In this document: positions 63,220 through 64,000 of the stretch, piece after piece
Numbering within the stretch: position 1 is the stretch's first letter
How the letters are laid out: every line of letters starts with the position of its first letter
Assembly (NCBI GenBank): GCA_963715255.1
Contig: CAVQRN010000008.1
Span: 1-64,000 of the forward strand
Source: JAHEEL01 sp963715255
GTDB lineage: Bacteria; Actinomycetota; Acidimicrobiia; Spongiisociales; UBA5794
Direction of reading: 5' to 3'
DNA: 64,000 bases
Program-made: the position numbers and the translations under genes
The notes under the pieces: generated by a model
What the model saw: only the letters and a program-made list of their open reading frames with translations
What the model was told of the DNA's origin: nothing
Databases searched by the model: none

Positions 63220-63994
63220 CTATACGGAGAGTCCTGCCTCGTGCGCGATCTCGATCAACGTCGGGGTCTCGATGCCGGCTGAGCGGGCATGGCCGATCGC
63301 CCGCTCGAGGCGTCTCGGAGCGCTCCGTCCGGTCGTGCCGTGTTCGGGATCACCGTCGATCGCGGCGGACCATGGCGTTGATCGCCCGGTCCCGATCGAC
63401 GGGGGTGCCGACGAGCCAGTCCTGGATGTCGAGGATCTCCAAGGCGACAGCGCTCGCAAGAGGGCGATGCTCGTTCCACAGCCCGGAGACGGTTCCGCCG
63501 ACTCTCAAGCCGGCGATGTTCGCGGTCAGAATGTAGAGGTTCTTCGCGACCAGGGCGTCGACCAGGGCGTCGTCGGAAATCCGCTCGGCCGGGATGCCGA
63601 TCGATGTCAACGCCCCGACGAGCAGACCGGCTTCCGGTCCTGCAACCGGCGTCGGGATGAGGACCTTCGTTGCACGCCCCGGTTTCTTCTCGAACCACAC
63701 GACGGCAACGGTCGGCGACGTGATTGCGTGACGCTCCCAGTCGCGGGGGAGAAGCTCGTTCTGGATCAACCCCACGCGGGACCGCCACCCGTCCGGCATC
63801 TGATCGAGGGATGTGTGGAGATCATCCTCTCCGACCGTTACGAGGGCCAGGACCGGTTCGGGGACGACACGGGCTGCATCCGCAGGGGGAGTGGATCGCA
63901 GTATCGGGAATACGGGATAACCGGAGCGGAGAAGGGCATGGGAGAACACCGCTCCCATCTCGCCGACGCCGATGAGGGTGACGGATTGTTTCAT
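63220..63994 (-). CDS. Ketopantoate-reductase-like NAD(P)-binding protein (one frame break)
   Basis: The start is ATG 63994, just inside the window. The Rossmann loop is VTLIGVGEMGAVFSHALLRSGY, followed by LALVTVGEDDLHTSLDQMPDGW and a helical C-terminal domain with DDALVDALVAKNLYILTANIAGLRVGGTV (ApbA_C-like). A one-base break near 63360-63370 (DRDRAINAMV|AAIDGDPEHG) moves the end to 63220, giving about 258 residues. Catalytic residues of true PanE are not clearly placed, so the substrate is open. Confidence 0.7.
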
Positions 63995-64000
63995 GGGCCG

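Overview
The window is GC-rich, gene-dense bacterial chromosome, almost certainly from an actinobacterium (Actinomycetota), plausibly Acidimicrobiia or a related deep lineage. The evidence is the gene set (DUF3040, DUF222-HNH, F420-type LLM oxidoreductase, DnaQ-UvrC-like fusion), two exact actinobacterial-type LexA boxes, many start codons 6-8 nt downstream of a TANNNT -10 (leaderless style), LPVTG-anchored surface proteins and an archaeal-type S-adenosylmethionine synthetase. The class-level placement is inference. I found no tRNA, rRNA, CRISPR array, IS element or prophage.

Layout. 1-1 kb: an Lgt-like membrane protein (cut by the window edge) and a TlpA-like lipoprotein. 1-6.5 kb: two tandem, nearly identical LPXTG surface-protein genes built of 122-residue repeats. 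Each is preceded by a ~210-nt leader with paired, partly co-varying helices and followed by a long hairpin. 6.6-9 kb: a CDC48-like double AAA ATPase divergent from csaA. 9-12.8 kb: a small DNA-damage region, with a DnaQ-UvrC-like nuclease and a DUF222-HNH protein each carrying a LexA box. 12.8-20.6 kb: SpoU methyltransferase, TPM-domain membrane protein, archaeal-type metK, nitroreductase and the pntAA-pntAB-pntB transhydrogenase operon. 20.7-26.5 kb: Zn-alcohol dehydrogenase, then gnd with a DapA-like aldolase and an SDR, and an M1 peptidase lipoprotein. 26.7-32.7 kb: ilvB-ilvN-ilvC-leuA-leuB behind a promoter, a 13-codon leader peptide rich in Val/Leu/Ile and a terminator, which together form a branched-chain amino acid attenuator. 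32.7-47 kb: mixed housekeeping genes, including a NYN-domain protein, QueG, metallophosphoesterase, methyltransferase, SRPBCC, ArsA-like ATPase, beta-propeller lipoprotein, ROK kinase, aminotransferase and glucan phosphorylase. 47-51.5 kb: the fatty acid synthase II cluster fabD-fabH-fabG-acpP-fabF. 51.5-56 kb: small membrane and cupredoxin-like proteins, a histidine phosphatase, dinB, DUF3040 and a MerR regulator. 56-60.5 kb: a MoxR-DUF58-transglutaminase operon. 60.7-64 kb: two uncharacterised proteins, a degenerate serine-recombinase-like protein divergent from an HNH nuclease, UspA and a ketopantoate-reductase-like protein.

Two features cut across the window. First, about fourteen genes, several of them normally essential (metK, leuB) or well conserved, are broken by 1-2 nt indels, often in C/G runs. 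Base-level sequence or assembly error is the simplest explanation, so I annotate these as single genes with a frame break. Second, gene ends carry families of very short tandem repeats, heptamers and octamers (GCTACTC-type), some arranged as palindromes between convergent genes.

The least explained signal is the paired leader RNA of the two surface-protein genes. Next in interest are the LexA-controlled nuclease pair, the overlapping divergent leaderless promoters at 8.67 kb and the catalytically degenerate recombinase next to an HNH nuclease.
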